Origin: G963662905 sp963676415
GTDB taxonomy: Bacteria; Bacteroidota; Bacteroidia; Bacteroidales; WRLA01
Assembly (NCBI GenBank): GCA_963676415.1
Contig: OY781097.1
Coordinates: 2,914,001-2,978,000, forward strand
Direction: 5' to 3'
Length of the DNA stretch: 64,000 nt
Both the position numbers and the translations under genes were made by a program. Shown here piece by piece: positions 18,689 to 27,720 of the stretch. The notes under the pieces are model-generated. The model ran no database searches. It was not told where the DNA came from and saw only the letters and a list, made by a program, of their open reading frames with translations. Positions within the stretch are counted from its first letter, which is position 1. Every line of letters starts with the position of its first letter.

Positions 18689-20233
18689 ATGAGCGTTCCA
18701 TTGATCCTGATCCTCATCCTTTTGTTTTTCCCGGCATTGCTATGGAAAATATTTGAAGAAACCGGACATGCCTCCTGGATGTCATTCGTGCCGGTTTATA
18801 ATTATTATATCTGGCTGCAGATTATCGGCAAACCCATTTGGTGGTTTATTTTCCTGTTGATCCCCTTTATCAATTATTTCATGGTGTTTCTTATGGTGGT
18901 CGAAACGACCAAATGCTATAAAAAATACGATTTGGGCAATCAGGCTCTGGCTGCGGTTTTTCCATTCATCTACCTGCCTTATCTCGGGCTTTCGTCCAAA
19001 GAAACTTATCTCGACCCGAAAGACCGCCCCAAAATCAAAAAGACCTGGATCCGCGAATGGGTCGATGCCATTATTTTTGCGGTTATTGCCGCCACAATCA
19101 TCCGCATGTTTTTGGTGGAAGCTTATACCATTCCCACATCATCCATGGAAAAATCATTGCTGGTGGGCGATTTCCTTTTTGTAAGTAAATTTGCCTATGG
19201 CCCCAAAGTGCCCAATACGCCCATTGCATTTCCTTTTGTGCACCATACCATGCCTTTAACGCAGCAGAGCAAAAGTTACTTGGAGTGGATCAAGTTGCCT
19301 TATTACCGTTTTACCGGTTTTGGTGATGTGCAGCGCAATGATGCCGTCGTGTTTAATTATCCCGGTGGCGATACCGTTGTGCTCGAACGCCAGAATGAAG
19401 ATTATTACCGCATTGTTCGCGATGCCGAACGTGAATTTAAAAACCGTTTTCCCGAACGTTATTATCCGGGCATGGGACGTCAGGCGGTGTGGAAAAACTA
19501 TAATGTAACTGCCCGTCCGGTGGATAAACGCGAAAATTACATCAAGCGCTGCGTGGCTTTGCCGGGCGATACGCTGGAAATCCGTGATCAGCAGGTGTAT
19601 ATCGATGGGCAAAAAGGGGAAAACCCTGAAGAAATGCAATTCAGCTACCGAGTTGAAACCAAAGGAATGCCACTGAGCGACAGGGTTTTGCGCGATCTGA
19701 ACGTTTCTCAGGAAGATATCAGGAATTATAAAATGACAGGTTATTTGCACTTAACTCAGGAAAAAGCAGACAAGCTGGCTCAAATCCCTGTGGTAAGCAA
19801 ACTGGAGCGCAATTCCATTCCTGACGGCACATGGGACCCCAATATTTTCCCTTTCGACAGCCGCTACAACTGGAATGTGGATAATTTCGGGCCGCTCTAT
19901 ATTCCCGAAGCAGGCGCAACAGTGACACTTACGATGGATAATCTGCCACTTTACGAAAAGATTATCGGTACCTACGAAGGCAATGATCTGGAAGTGAAAG
20001 ATGAAGAAATTATCATCAATGGCGAAAAAGCTGATTCTTATACCTTTAAATACGATTATTACTGGATGATGGGCGACAACCGACACAATAGTGCCGACAG
20101 CCGTTTCTGGGGTTTTGTGCCCGAGGATCATGTGGTTGGAAAAGCAGTGTTTGTCTGGCTTTCGCTCGATAAAGATAAATCCCTCTTCGGCGGAAAAATC
20201 CGTTGGGACAAATTATTCAGGGTTATTCATTAA
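18689..20233 (+). CDS. lepB: Signal peptidase I
   Basis: 514 residues. The N-terminal 110 residues form several membrane helices (a DUF5684-like region). The peptidase part begins near residue 125 with a membrane anchor, then YTIPTSSMEKSL with catalytic Ser152, KRCVALPGDTLEIRD with catalytic Lys286, and MMGDNRHNSADSRFWG near the end. About 130 residues separate Ser and Lys, longer than in E. coli LepB but usual for Bacteroidota. It removes signal peptides from exported proteins at the outer face of the inner membrane. The cyclophilin gene follows 14 bases later, suggesting one transcript. Confidence 0.95.
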   Translation: MSVPLILILILLFFPALLWKIFEETGHASWMSFVPVYNYYIWLQIIGKPIWWFIFLLIPFINYFMVFLMVVETTKCYKKYDLGNQALAAVFPFIYLPYLGLSSKETYLDPKDRPKIKKTWIREWVDAIIFAVIAATIIRMFLVEAYTIPTSSMEKSLLVGDFLFVSKFAYGPKVPNTPIAFPFVHHTMPLTQQSKSYLEWIKLPYYRFTGFGDVQRNDAVVFNYPGGDTVVLERQNEDYYRIVRDAEREFKNRFPERYYPGMGRQAVWKNYNVTARPVDKRENYIKRCVALPGDTLEIRDQQVYIDGQKGENPEEMQFSYRVETKGMPLSDRVLRDLNVSQEDIRNYKMTGYLHLTQEKADKLAQIPVVSKLERNSIPDGTWDPNIFPFDSRYNWNVDNFGPLYIPEAGATVTLTMDNLPLYEKIIGTYEGNDLEVKDEEIIINGEKADSYTFKYDYYWMMGDNRHNSADSRFWGFVPEDHVVGKAVFVWLSLDKDKSLFGGKIRWDKLFRVIH

Positions 20234-20247
20234 ACCAAACATATAAA

Positions 20248-20688
20248 ATGAAGAAAGCTAAAATTCAAACTGAAAAAGGGGAAATGCTGGTCGAATTTTT
20301 CGAAAAGGATGCTCCAAATACCGTAGCAAATTTTGTGAAACTCTCGAAAGAAGGTTTTTACGATGGACTTACTTTTCACCGCGTTATCCCTGATTTCGTA
20401 ATACAGGGTGGATGTCCGAACGGAAACGGAATGGGCGGCCCGGGCTATACAATTAAATGTGAGCTCACAGGCGATAACCAATACCACGACCGCGGAGTGC
20501 TTTCCATGGCACATGCCGGACGCGATACCGGTGGTTCGCAGTTCTTTATCTGTCATAACCGTCAAAATACACAACATCTCGACCGCAACCATACCGTTTT
20601 CGGAAAAGTTGTCGGGAATATTGATGTAGTGGACAAAATCCGTCAGGGCGATAAAATCCTGAAAATCGAAATCCTCGACGAAGAATAA
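20248..20688 (+). CDS. Cyclophilin-type peptidyl-prolyl isomerase
   Basis: 146 residues from ATG 20248; an upstream in-frame start at 20203 would overlap the signal peptidase gene and adds an unrelated N-terminus. Cyclophilin motifs are clear: PNTVANFVKLSKEGFYDG, FHRVIPDFVIQGG (catalytic arginine), GGSQFFI and HTVFGKVV. There is no signal peptide, so it acts in the cytoplasm in protein folding. It follows lepB closely and ends at a hairpin. Confidence 0.92.
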   Translation: MKKAKIQTEKGEMLVEFFEKDAPNTVANFVKLSKEGFYDGLTFHRVIPDFVIQGGCPNGNGMGGPGYTIKCELTGDNQYHDRGVLSMAHAGRDTGGSQFFICHNRQNTQHLDRNHTVFGKVVGNIDVVDKIRQGDKILKIEILDEE

Positions 20689-20717
20689 ACTTTTCCAAGT
20701 TTGAACTTTGGAAAAGT
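20689..20717 (+). terminator. Hairpin after the cyclophilin gene
   Basis: Perfect 10-bp arms ACTTTTCCAA / TTGGAAAAGT with a 9-base loop begin right after the stop codon. There is no T-run, so it may be a terminator or an mRNA-stabilising hairpin. Confidence 0.5.
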
Positions 20718-20718
20718 G

Positions 20719-20978
20719 GTTCTACTAGGAATTTCTTGGAAAGACAAAAGTTAAATCTCCTACAGATTCCTCCAAAGTTTTCCTCATACTTCGGAAACTT
20801 TGTCGGAATGACGTGTTTAAAATATCCTACTGTGTCCTCGCCGCATTTGCCTTAAACGCTTATTAAATAGCGTCATTCCGACCGGAACAAAGCCAAACGA
20901 AGTGATTAAGGCTTTGTGAAGGGAGGAATCTGTTTGAAATTACGATCAAAATCTTTTAATAAAATTCCGTTTAAAACC
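20719..20978. repeat. Dispersed long imperfect palindrome, copy B (inverted, shorter)
   Basis: Starts TCTACTAGGAATTTC and ends AAAATTCCGTTTAAAACC. The inner arms are in the opposite order to copies A, C and D: the GGAAACTTTG/TCCTCCAAAG side comes first and the AAGCCAAACGAAGTGATTAA side second. About 260 bases, so shorter than the other copies. Confidence 0.8.
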
Positions 20979-21021
20979 ATTTAAAAAACGCTTTCTAAAC
21001 CGGACAGAAATGGATTTTGAT

Positions 21022-21029
21022 TACTTTTG
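21022..21029 (+). promoter_or_regulatory. -7 box of the DUF4412 gene
   Basis: TACTTTTG fits TAnnTTTG, 28 bases before the ATG at 21058. It lies just beyond repeat copy B. Confidence 0.55.
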
Positions 21030-21057
21030 TGATTGATCCACCCATAAAACATTTATT

Positions 21058-21747
21058 ATGAAAAAAGTATTTTCCCTCTTTGTACTTATGATTATTGCAG
21101 CCGGTTTTGCCGGTCAGCTGCAGGCTCAAAAGGATTTTAACGGTATTGTTACCTATAAAGTTAATGTCGATTCAGAAACCATGGATCCGCAAATGGCCGC
21201 CATGTTGCCCAAATTTATTAAGGTGTATTACCGCGATGATAAATCGCGTACCGAAATGAATATGCCCATGTTCTCTGTTGTGACGATTAAAGACGGAACA
21301 GAGAAAACATTAACTCACCTCATTGATGCTCAGGGTAATAAATCTGCCAAAGTGCAGGATTATGCTGAAATTAAAGAGCAGTTCCCCAAGGATATGCAGG
21401 TAGATGTACGTGAAGTGGATGAAACCAAAGAAATTGCCGGTATAGAATGCAAAAAAGCTGTAATTACCATTAAAGAAGGCGATAAGAAAGAACGCATGAA
21501 TGTTTATTATGCACCGGATTTTGGCAATACCAACCTGAATTTTGATAATCCGCTTTTTCAGAAGGTTCCGGGCATGTTGATGCAATTCGAGCTGAATGAT
21601 GCCGGAGTCAATATGGAACTCGTTGCAAGTGAAGTGCAGAAAAAACGCGTGAGCAAAAAAATGTTTGAAATTCCAAAAGAATATGAAATTGCTCCCAAAG
21701 CAGAAGTAAAACGAAATCCGGAACACGTTGAAACAGAACTGGATTAA
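21058..21747 (+). CDS. DUF4412-like secreted protein
   Basis: 229 residues. The signal peptide (MKKVFSLFVLMIIAAGFAGQLQAQ) is followed by KDFNGIVTYKVN and YYRDDKSRTEMN, GIECKKAVITI and MNVYYAPDFG, which match the layout of periplasmic DUF4412/GLPGLI-like proteins that look like LolA-type half barrels. Function is unknown. It is transcribed alone, between its -7 box and a strong terminator at 21771. Confidence 0.7.
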   Translation: MKKVFSLFVLMIIAAGFAGQLQAQKDFNGIVTYKVNVDSETMDPQMAAMLPKFIKVYYRDDKSRTEMNMPMFSVVTIKDGTEKTLTHLIDAQGNKSAKVQDYAEIKEQFPKDMQVDVREVDETKEIAGIECKKAVITIKEGDKKERMNVYYAPDFGNTNLNFDNPLFQKVPGMLMQFELNDAGVNMELVASEVQKKRVSKKMFEIPKEYEIAPKAEVKRNPEHVETELD

Positions 21748-21770
21748 TCCGTTTTTACAATAAATATGAA

Positions 21771-21800
21771 AAACCCTTCCGAAACAGGAAGGGTTTTTTT
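21771..21800 (+). terminator. Strong rho-independent terminator
   Basis: Stem AAACCCTTCC / GGAAGGGTTT with a 6-base loop and a T-run. It follows the DUF4412 gene by about 24 bases and shows that translation of ftsK cannot start at the upstream in-frame ATG at 21766. Confidence 0.88.
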
Positions 21801-21820
21801 ATTTGCCCAAAGGCTTTTTG

Positions 21821-21828
21821 TATTTTTG
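21821..21828 (+). promoter_or_regulatory. -7 box of the ftsK operon
   Basis: TATTTTTG fits TAnnTTTG. It lies 21 bases before the ATG at 21850 and just after the terminator, so it sets the ftsK start. Confidence 0.65.
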
Positions 21829-21849
21829 TTGCTGAAAATATCCGAACAA

Positions 21850-24513
21850 ATGGCCAAAGTAAATACCAAGTCACCGAAAAGCTCTAAAAAACCTGCCGAC
21901 AGCCCGAAGAAAAAAAGCGCTAAAGCAAACAAAAGCAAAGTGAATAAGCCTGCATTGCAAAAGATTGCCGGCCTTTTTCTGGTTTTTTCTGCGGTGCTGT
22001 TTTTTATCTCCTTTACTTCTTATTTATTTAACTGGCATATTGATTTTGATAAGGTGCAGAATTATCAGCATTCCTTTTGGTCGCTGCTTACCGATGGTGA
22101 TGTGGAAGTAGGAAATGCTATGGGGCGGCTTGGCGCTTATGTTTCCTATATTTTCATTACGCGTTGGTTTGGGATTGTCTCCTATTTGTTTCCCGTGCTT
22201 TTCTTCGTTGTGGGCACACGCTTGCTCCTGCATGTCCGTATCTGGCATTTGGGGAAATTTTCGGTGTTCCTATTGTTGAGCCTCATCTATTTTCCGGTTC
22301 TCCTGGCATTTATTTTCCCCGAAAATCCTGGTTTCGGAATGGGCGGCGTTGTAGGTGTTGAAGCATCCAAATGGTTGGCCAGCCTGCTGGGAAAACTGGG
22401 AGAAGGCTTCCTGCTGTTTTTTCTTTTGCTTACCTTCCTCACGCTAAAATATAATATTCCCTTCCGCTGGGCAGGGCCCTTAAAGAAATGGTTATCACGC
22501 CAGGCCGAAAAGCAGGAAGAAAAGCGTAAAGAGCGCGAAGAAAACAGAGATGCCAAACGTGAGCCCCGTGGCGATATTTATAATCCGGGCGAGTATTCTG
22601 TCGATACAGATGAAGAGGAAGATGAACTGCCCGCCAATAAACCTAAGCCAAAACCGGTAGAAACTCCCATTGAGCCGGATGAAGATATCGTGACGGAAAA
22701 TGAGAATGTCCCTCCAATTGCAGAAAATACACCAAAACCAGTAGAAAAACCAAAACCGGCCGCTGAGCCTTTAGCCGATGCGAATGATCCGGGCACAACG
22801 ATAAACTTTGACGCCCCGCCACAAGATGCAAAGCCAAAACCCAAACCTTCGGCAGAACCGGAGTTTGAAATCAGCCAACCGGAAGAAAAACCCGAAGAAA
22901 AAGCAGGGCATGAGGATGATGTGCCGGAAGTAAAACCTGATGCATCTGCAGATAAAGGATTGGAGCACAGTGGAATTGATGAACCTTACGATCCACGTAA
23001 AGACCTTCCGGACTACCGTTTCCCGGATTATACACTGCTCGAACCTCATGGCTCCGATTCCACAGAGAAAGTGCAAACCGAAGAACTCGAAGCCAATAAA
23101 AACCGTATTGTTGAAACACTCAACAATTATTCGATCAAAATCCAAAAGATCAAGGCAACAATCGGGCCTACGGTAACTTTGTACGAAATTGTTCCTGCTC
23201 CGGGCGTGCGCATTTCCAAAATTAAAAACTTAGAAGATGATATCGCCCTTAGCCTTGCCGCATTGGGCATCCGTATCATTGCGCCAATACCGGGAAGAGG
23301 GACTATTGGTATTGAAGTGCCCAACAGCAAACCGGAAATTGTGAGCATGCGCTCGGTGGTGAATTCGGAAAAATTCCGCAATTCAAAACATGCGCTGCCC
23401 ATTGTCCTCGGTAAAACCATTTCAAACGATATCTTCACCTTCGACCTCGCCAAAATGCCGCACCTTTTGATGGCAGGTGCCACCGGACAGGGTAAGTCTG
23501 TAGGCCTGAACGCCATCATTACTTCCCTGCTGTACCGCTGCCACCCTGCCGAGCTGAAGTTTATCATGGTGGATCCGAAGAAAGTGGAACTGACACTCTT
23601 TTCGAAAATCGAACGGCATTATCTGGCCAAATTGCCCGATTCGGAAGAAGCCATCATCACCGATACCAGCAAAGTAGTGAAAACGCTCAAATCGCTTGTA
23701 ATTGAGATGGATAACCGCTATGAACTGCTGAAAGATGCACAGGTGCGCAACATCAAGGAGTACAATCCGAAATTCCTGGCCCGCAAGCTGAACCCTCTTG
23801 AAGGCCATCGTTTTATGCCTTATATCGTGTTGATTGTGGATGAGTTTGCCGATTTGATCATGACGGCAGGAAAGGATGTGGAAGGGCCGATAGCGCGTCT
23901 GGCACAGCTGGCACGTGCAGTGGGCATTCACTTGGTGATTGCTACGCAGCGTCCTTCGGTCAACATCATCACGGGTACGATCAAAGCCAACTTTCCGGCA
24001 CGGCTGGCTTTCCGTGTTACTTCCAAAATCGATTCGCGCACCATTCTCGATGCCGGTGGTGCCGAACAGCTGATTGGCCGCGGCGATATGCTGCTTTCGA
24101 CGGGCAACGACCTGATCCGTATGCAATGTGCCTTTGTGGATACGCCCGAAGTGGATGCCATTACCGATTTTATTGGCGTACAGCGCGCTTATCCAGAAGC
24201 AATGGCATTGCCCGAAGTGGAAGATGAAGAAAGTGGCGGCAAGCCCGAATTTGAAGTGGATGACCGTGATGCGCTCTTTGAAGATGCGGCACACATCATC
24301 GTGCAAACCCAGCAAGGATCTACTTCGCTGCTGCAACGAAAACTAAAACTCGGTTATAACCGTGCCGGACGTATCATCGACCAGCTCGAAGCGGCCGGTA
24401 TTGTCGGCCCATTCGAAGGTTCCAAGGCACGGGAAGTGAAAGTGGCCAACGAAATGGCTTTGGAACAGTTTTTGAAAGATCTCAATAACAAAGAACCTAA
24501 TAACGACTTATAG
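21850..24513 (+). CDS. ftsK: DNA translocase FtsK/SpoIIIE
   Basis: 887 residues from ATG 21850. A lysine-rich N-terminus precedes four membrane helices (about 35-220), then an acidic, proline-rich linker (about 250-400), and the motor: DNA-translocase alpha/beta domains with Walker A GATGQGKSVG near residue 545 and Walker B IVLIVDEFADLIM near 660. The C-terminal gamma winged helix (QGSTSLLQRKLKLGYNRAGRIIDQLE) would read KOPS-like polar sequences. FtsK pumps chromosome ends through the septum during division. It heads a close run ftsK-lolA-rarA-kdsA (gaps 2 and 5 bases, then a 4-base overlap). Confidence 0.96.
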   Translation: MAKVNTKSPKSSKKPADSPKKKSAKANKSKVNKPALQKIAGLFLVFSAVLFFISFTSYLFNWHIDFDKVQNYQHSFWSLLTDGDVEVGNAMGRLGAYVSYIFITRWFGIVSYLFPVLFFVVGTRLLLHVRIWHLGKFSVFLLLSLIYFPVLLAFIFPENPGFGMGGVVGVEASKWLASLLGKLGEGFLLFFLLLTFLTLKYNIPFRWAGPLKKWLSRQAEKQEEKRKEREENRDAKREPRGDIYNPGEYSVDTDEEEDELPANKPKPKPVETPIEPDEDIVTENENVPPIAENTPKPVEKPKPAAEPLADANDPGTTINFDAPPQDAKPKPKPSAEPEFEISQPEEKPEEKAGHEDDVPEVKPDASADKGLEHSGIDEPYDPRKDLPDYRFPDYTLLEPHGSDSTEKVQTEELEANKNRIVETLNNYSIKIQKIKATIGPTVTLYEIVPAPGVRISKIKNLEDDIALSLAALGIRIIAPIPGRGTIGIEVPNSKPEIVSMRSVVNSEKFRNSKHALPIVLGKTISNDIFTFDLAKMPHLLMAGATGQGKSVGLNAIITSLLYRCHPAELKFIMVDPKKVELTLFSKIERHYLAKLPDSEEAIITDTSKVVKTLKSLVIEMDNRYELLKDAQVRNIKEYNPKFLARKLNPLEGHRFMPYIVLIVDEFADLIMTAGKDVEGPIARLAQLARAVGIHLVIATQRPSVNIITGTIKANFPARLAFRVTSKIDSRTILDAGGAEQLIGRGDMLLSTGNDLIRMQCAFVDTPEVDAITDFIGVQRAYPEAMALPEVEDEESGGKPEFEVDDRDALFEDAAHIIVQTQQGSTSLLQRKLKLGYNRAGRIIDQLEAAGIVGPFEGSKAREVKVANEMALEQFLKDLNNKEPNNDL

Positions 24514-24515
24514 AA

Positions 24516-25160
24516 ATGAAGAAATTCCTGATCATCACGCTATGCGCTCTGTTTTTTGCGCCAACAATTTATGCCCAGCAAAAAGAAAAAAGAGCTGCCG
24601 AAATCGTAAAAGCACTGGCCGATAAAACCAAATCCTACGACCGGCTTTCCGCTGACTTCTCTTATAGCCTCTACAATAAAGAAGCCGATATCAACGAAAC
24701 CAAAAAAGGAAAACTCTGGGTGGAAGGAGATAAATACCGCCTTGAAATTGCCGGGCAGATTGTGGTCTGTGATGGCGAACAGGTTTATACTATAATGCCT
24801 GATGCAGAAGAGGTGCAGATTAATGTGCTCGAAGAAGGCGAGGATGCCATGACGCCCAATAAACTCCTGTCGTCATATTACGAAGATTACCGTGCCAAAT
24901 TGCTGCGCGAAAATTTTGAAAACGATATTATGGTGCAGGTGGTGGACCTGATTCCCAACGAAGGAAAATCCTATTTTAAAGTGCGCCTCACCATTGATAA
25001 AGCCTTGCAACAATTGGTCAGCATTGCCATTTATGACAAAAACGGCAGCGTTTACACTTATGCCATTGATGATTTTAAAGGAAATCCAGATTTTGATCCG
25101 GCACTTCTTTCCTTTAAAGAGTCCGATTATCCTGATTTTGAAGTAATTGATATGCGTTAG
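24516..25160 (+). CDS. lolA: LolA-like outer-membrane lipoprotein carrier protein
   Basis: 214 residues. The signal peptide ends at IYAQ (residue 21). The mature part begins with a LolA-like helix (AAEIVKALADKTKSYDRLSADFSYSLYNK), then KGKLWVEGDKYRLEI and VCDGEQVYTIMPDAEEVQI, the strand pattern of LolA half barrels. It would carry lipoproteins across the periplasm. In Bacteroidota a LolA-like gene often follows ftsK, as here (2-base gap). The family match is good; the lipoprotein-carrier role is inferred. Confidence 0.8.
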   Translation: MKKFLIITLCALFFAPTIYAQQKEKRAAEIVKALADKTKSYDRLSADFSYSLYNKEADINETKKGKLWVEGDKYRLEIAGQIVVCDGEQVYTIMPDAEEVQINVLEEGEDAMTPNKLLSSYYEDYRAKLLRENFENDIMVQVVDLIPNEGKSYFKVRLTIDKALQQLVSIAIYDKNGSVYTYAIDDFKGNPDFDPALLSFKESDYPDFEVIDMR

Positions 25161-25165
25161 TCCGG

Positions 25166-26449
25166 ATGGCACTTCTGTTTGATAAACCTTTGGCGGAGCT
25201 TCTGCGTCCGGAAAGCCTGGAGACCTATACCGGGCAGCAGCACATCATTGGCGCAGGAAAACCTTTGCGCAACAGCCTGGAAAACGGGCGTATTCCTTCC
25301 ATGATCCTTTGGGGGCCTCCGGGCGTGGGAAAAACCAGCCTGGCGCGTATTATGGCCAATCATCTCGACCGGCCTTTTTATACCCTCAGTGCCGTAAGCA
25401 GCGGAGTGAAAGAAGTGCGCAAACTGATTGATGAAGCACGCATGTATGGTGGAAATGCCATCCTTTTTATTGATGAAATCCACCGTTTCAGCAAATCGCA
25501 GCAGGATTCCCTCCTGGCAGCGGTTGAGGAAGGAACGGTTGTCCTCATTGGCGCTACAACCGAAAACCCTTCCTTTGAAGTGATTTCGCCTTTACTTTCA
25601 AGGGCGCAGGTTTATATTCTGGAGCATCTTTCTGCCGAAGAACTGGTTTCGCTGGTGGACAGAGCCCTGAGCTTTGTGCGTGAAAAATTCGATATCCAGC
25701 TCGATATCAAAGAAACCGAAGCCCTCCTGATGGTCAGTGGTGGCGATGCGCGTAAACTCTACAACGCTGTGGAGCTGATCTGTGCCCAATACGATGCCGG
25801 GAAAGGGGCTTTAACCGTTGATAATGCTTATGTCCAGAGCCTGATTCAGAAGAAAATGGCGATTTACGACAAAAGTGGTGAGCAGCATTACGATATCATT
25901 TCGGCTTTTATTAAATCGGTGCGTGGCAGCGACCCTAATGCTGCGGTGTACTGGCTGGCGCGCATGATCGAGGGTGGAGAAGACCCTAAGTTTATCGCCC
26001 GCAGGCTGATTATTCTGGCTTCTGAAGATATCGGCCTGGCCAATCCAAACGCTCTTTTGATGGCCAATGCAGCTTTTGACGCCATTGAGCGCATCGGCAT
26101 GCCCGAAGGAAGGATTATCCTCTCTCAGGCAACTATTTACCTGGCGGGTTCGCCCAAAAGCAATGCCTCCTATATGGCTATTGGAACGGCACAAAAAATT
26201 GTGAAAAAAACCGGTGATCTTCCGGTTCCGCTGCATCTGCGCAATGCGCCCACCAAACTGATGAAAAATATCGGTTATGGCGCTAATTACCAATATGCCC
26301 ATGATTTTATGAATAATTTTGCCCTGCAGGAATATCTGCCCGATCATCTTATCGGAACACAGATTTACAAGCCGGGCGCCAATAAACGCGAACAGTCCAA
26401 TGCGGACTGGCTTCGCTATTTATGGAAAGATAAATATCCATTCAAATGA
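25166..26449 (+). CDS. rarA: Replication-associated recombination protein A
   Basis: 427 residues. AAA+ ATPase with Walker A WGPPGVGKTSLA (about residues 48-59), Walker B ILFIDEIHRF near 103, sensor 1 GATTENPSF near 133, then the MgsA/RarA tetramerisation region (SASYMAIGTAQ, LPVPLHLRNAPTKLMK, GANYQYAHDF). RarA acts at stalled replication forks and on single-stranded DNA ends in the cytoplasm. The gene ends in an ATGA overlap with kdsA. Confidence 0.94.
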   Translation: MALLFDKPLAELLRPESLETYTGQQHIIGAGKPLRNSLENGRIPSMILWGPPGVGKTSLARIMANHLDRPFYTLSAVSSGVKEVRKLIDEARMYGGNAILFIDEIHRFSKSQQDSLLAAVEEGTVVLIGATTENPSFEVISPLLSRAQVYILEHLSAEELVSLVDRALSFVREKFDIQLDIKETEALLMVSGGDARKLYNAVELICAQYDAGKGALTVDNAYVQSLIQKKMAIYDKSGEQHYDIISAFIKSVRGSDPNAAVYWLARMIEGGEDPKFIARRLIILASEDIGLANPNALLMANAAFDAIERIGMPEGRIILSQATIYLAGSPKSNASYMAIGTAQKIVKKTGDLPVPLHLRNAPTKLMKNIGYGANYQYAHDFMNNFALQEYLPDHLIGTQIYKPGANKREQSNADWLRYLWKDKYPFK

Positions 26450-27273
26450 TACCTAAAGATTTAGAACTGCTCAAATATACGGACAGCGGTAATTTTTTCC
26501 TGATGGCCGGACCTTGTGCCATCGAGGATGAAAAGACGCCTTTGCAGATTGCTGAAAAAATCTGCCGGATTTCCGATGAGCTGAAAATCCCTTATATTTT
26601 TAAAGCATCCTATAAAAAAGCCAACCGCACACGCCTCGATTCTTTCACCGGTATTGGCGACCATAAAGGATTAGAAGTACTGGCGGAAGTGAAGAAGCAA
26701 TTCGGTATTCCGGTGGTAACTGACATTCACGGGATTGAAGAAGCCAAAATGGCTGCGGAATATGTGGACGTTTTGCAAATTCCTGCATTCCTTTGCCGTC
26801 AAACTGAACTGATTGTGGCTGCCGCCGAGACAGGAAAATACGTGAACATCAAAAAAGGTCAGTTCCTTTCTGCCGAAGCTATGAAATTTGCCGTGCAGAA
26901 AGTCCGTGATGCGGGAAGCGATAAAGTAATGCTCACCGAGCGGGGCAATAGTTTTGGCTATCAGGATTTGGTGGTGGATTTCCGTGGCATCCCGGTGATG
27001 CAGGCCAATAATGTGCCGGTAATCCTCGATATGACCCATTCGCTGCAACAGCCCAATCAGGGCAGTGGCGTAACCGGAGGAAAGCCCGAACTGATCGAAA
27101 CAATAGGCAAGGCCGGCATCGCAGTGGGTGTGGACGGGATCTTTATCGAAACGCATCCCAATCCGGCTGAAGCAAAATCGGATGGGGCAAATATGCTGTT
27201 ATTGGATAAGCTGGAACAGCTCTTAAAAAAGCTGCAAGTATTGCATCAGGCGGTTCGTTCCTTTACCAGCTAA
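26446..27273 (+). CDS. kdsA: 3-deoxy-8-phosphooctulonate synthase (KDO-8-P synthase)
   Basis: 275 residues, the usual length. Family motifs: LMAGPCAIE, YIFKASYKKANRTR, VTDIHGIEEA, LQIPAFLCRQTEL, NIKKGQFLSAEAMK, LTERGNSFGYQDLVVD, DMTHSLQQP and FIETHPNPAEAKSDGANML. It condenses arabinose-5-phosphate with phosphoenolpyruvate to make the KDO precursor of lipid A-core, in the cytoplasm. It overlaps rarA by 4 bases. Its last 23 codons lie in a 79-bp segment that is repeated exactly 437 bases downstream. Confidence 0.96.
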   Translation: MIPKDLELLKYTDSGNFFLMAGPCAIEDEKTPLQIAEKICRISDELKIPYIFKASYKKANRTRLDSFTGIGDHKGLEVLAEVKKQFGIPVVTDIHGIEEAKMAAEYVDVLQIPAFLCRQTELIVAAAETGKYVNIKKGQFLSAEAMKFAVQKVRDAGSDKVMLTERGNSFGYQDLVVDFRGIPVMQANNVPVILDMTHSLQQPNQGSGVTGGKPELIETIGKAGIAVGVDGIFIETHPNPAEAKSDGANMLLLDKLEQLLKKLQVLHQAVRSFTS

Positions 27274-27283
27274 GTTTGCGAAT
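27205..27283 (+). repeat. 79-bp direct repeat, first copy (kdsA 3' end)
   Basis: Runs from GATAAGCTGGAACAGCTC to AAGTTTGCGAAT and includes the kdsA stop codon. An identical copy is at 27642-27720. The two copies flank 358 bases that contain no gene. Confidence 0.95.
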
Positions 27284-27641
27284 ATTTCTATTGATTTTGC
27301 ATTGGACGTAATTTTTAATCCATTTGTTTTCAAAACAAGAATTATCCTCGTTTAGACAGCGGGTCGGCCTGTCAAAACAGTGGGCCGGATGAGGGTGAAT
27401 TTCCGATGCTTAGAATCCCATCAAAGGGGTTTAAGCTTTGCCGAGGTACGAGGCACTACTTTGATTGGAGATTCTTAGCATCGGGAAGAGCGGGGGGAAG
27501 CATTGTTTTGACCTGGCTTTTTGTTTCCTTTTGTGCCAAGACAAAAGGAATGAAAATGACGGGCAAAGGCATATTTTTTTATTGTCCCAATGTTATTCCT
27601 GCATCTAAATTAAAAATGGGTGTCTTATCCTGAAAGCAGGA
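27284..27641. other. 358-bp inserted segment with a long hairpin, between direct repeats
   Basis: No gene recognised; a 75-codon open frame here has no supporting features. Arms at 27403-27426 (CCGATGCTTAGAATC...) and 27459-27484 (...GATTCTTAGCATCGG) are inverted copies with a few mismatches and a loop of about 32 bases. Nearby CTTTTGTGCCAAGACAAAAG is a small palindrome of a type common in Bacteroidota intergenic repeats. Flanking 79-bp duplications suggest an insertion or tandem-duplication event. Confidence 0.6.
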
Positions 27642-27720
27642 GATAAGCTGGAACAGCTCTTAAAAAAGCTGCAAGTATTGCATCAGGCGGTTCGTTCCTT
27701 TACCAGCTAAGTTTGCGAAT
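27642..27720 (+). repeat. 79-bp direct repeat, second copy (DUF4831 3' end)
   Basis: Exact copy of 27205-27283. It supplies the stop and last six codons of the minus-strand DUF4831 gene. In the first copy the same stop would lie at 27263, inside kdsA, so the two genes probably once overlapped at their 3' ends by 11 bases. Confidence 0.95.

Noticed and set aside
21766..21849. Earlier start for FtsK at 21766
   Set aside because: That ATG lies just before a strong terminator, and the promoter box is downstream of it at 21821.
22287..22844. Minus-strand frames opposite the FtsK linker
   Set aside because: Low-complexity serine/glycine-rich shadows of the proline/acidic linker.
27406..27633. 75-codon frame between kdsA and the DUF4831 gene
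   Set aside because: Overlaps a long hairpin, has no family features, and lies in the segment between the 79-bp direct repeats.
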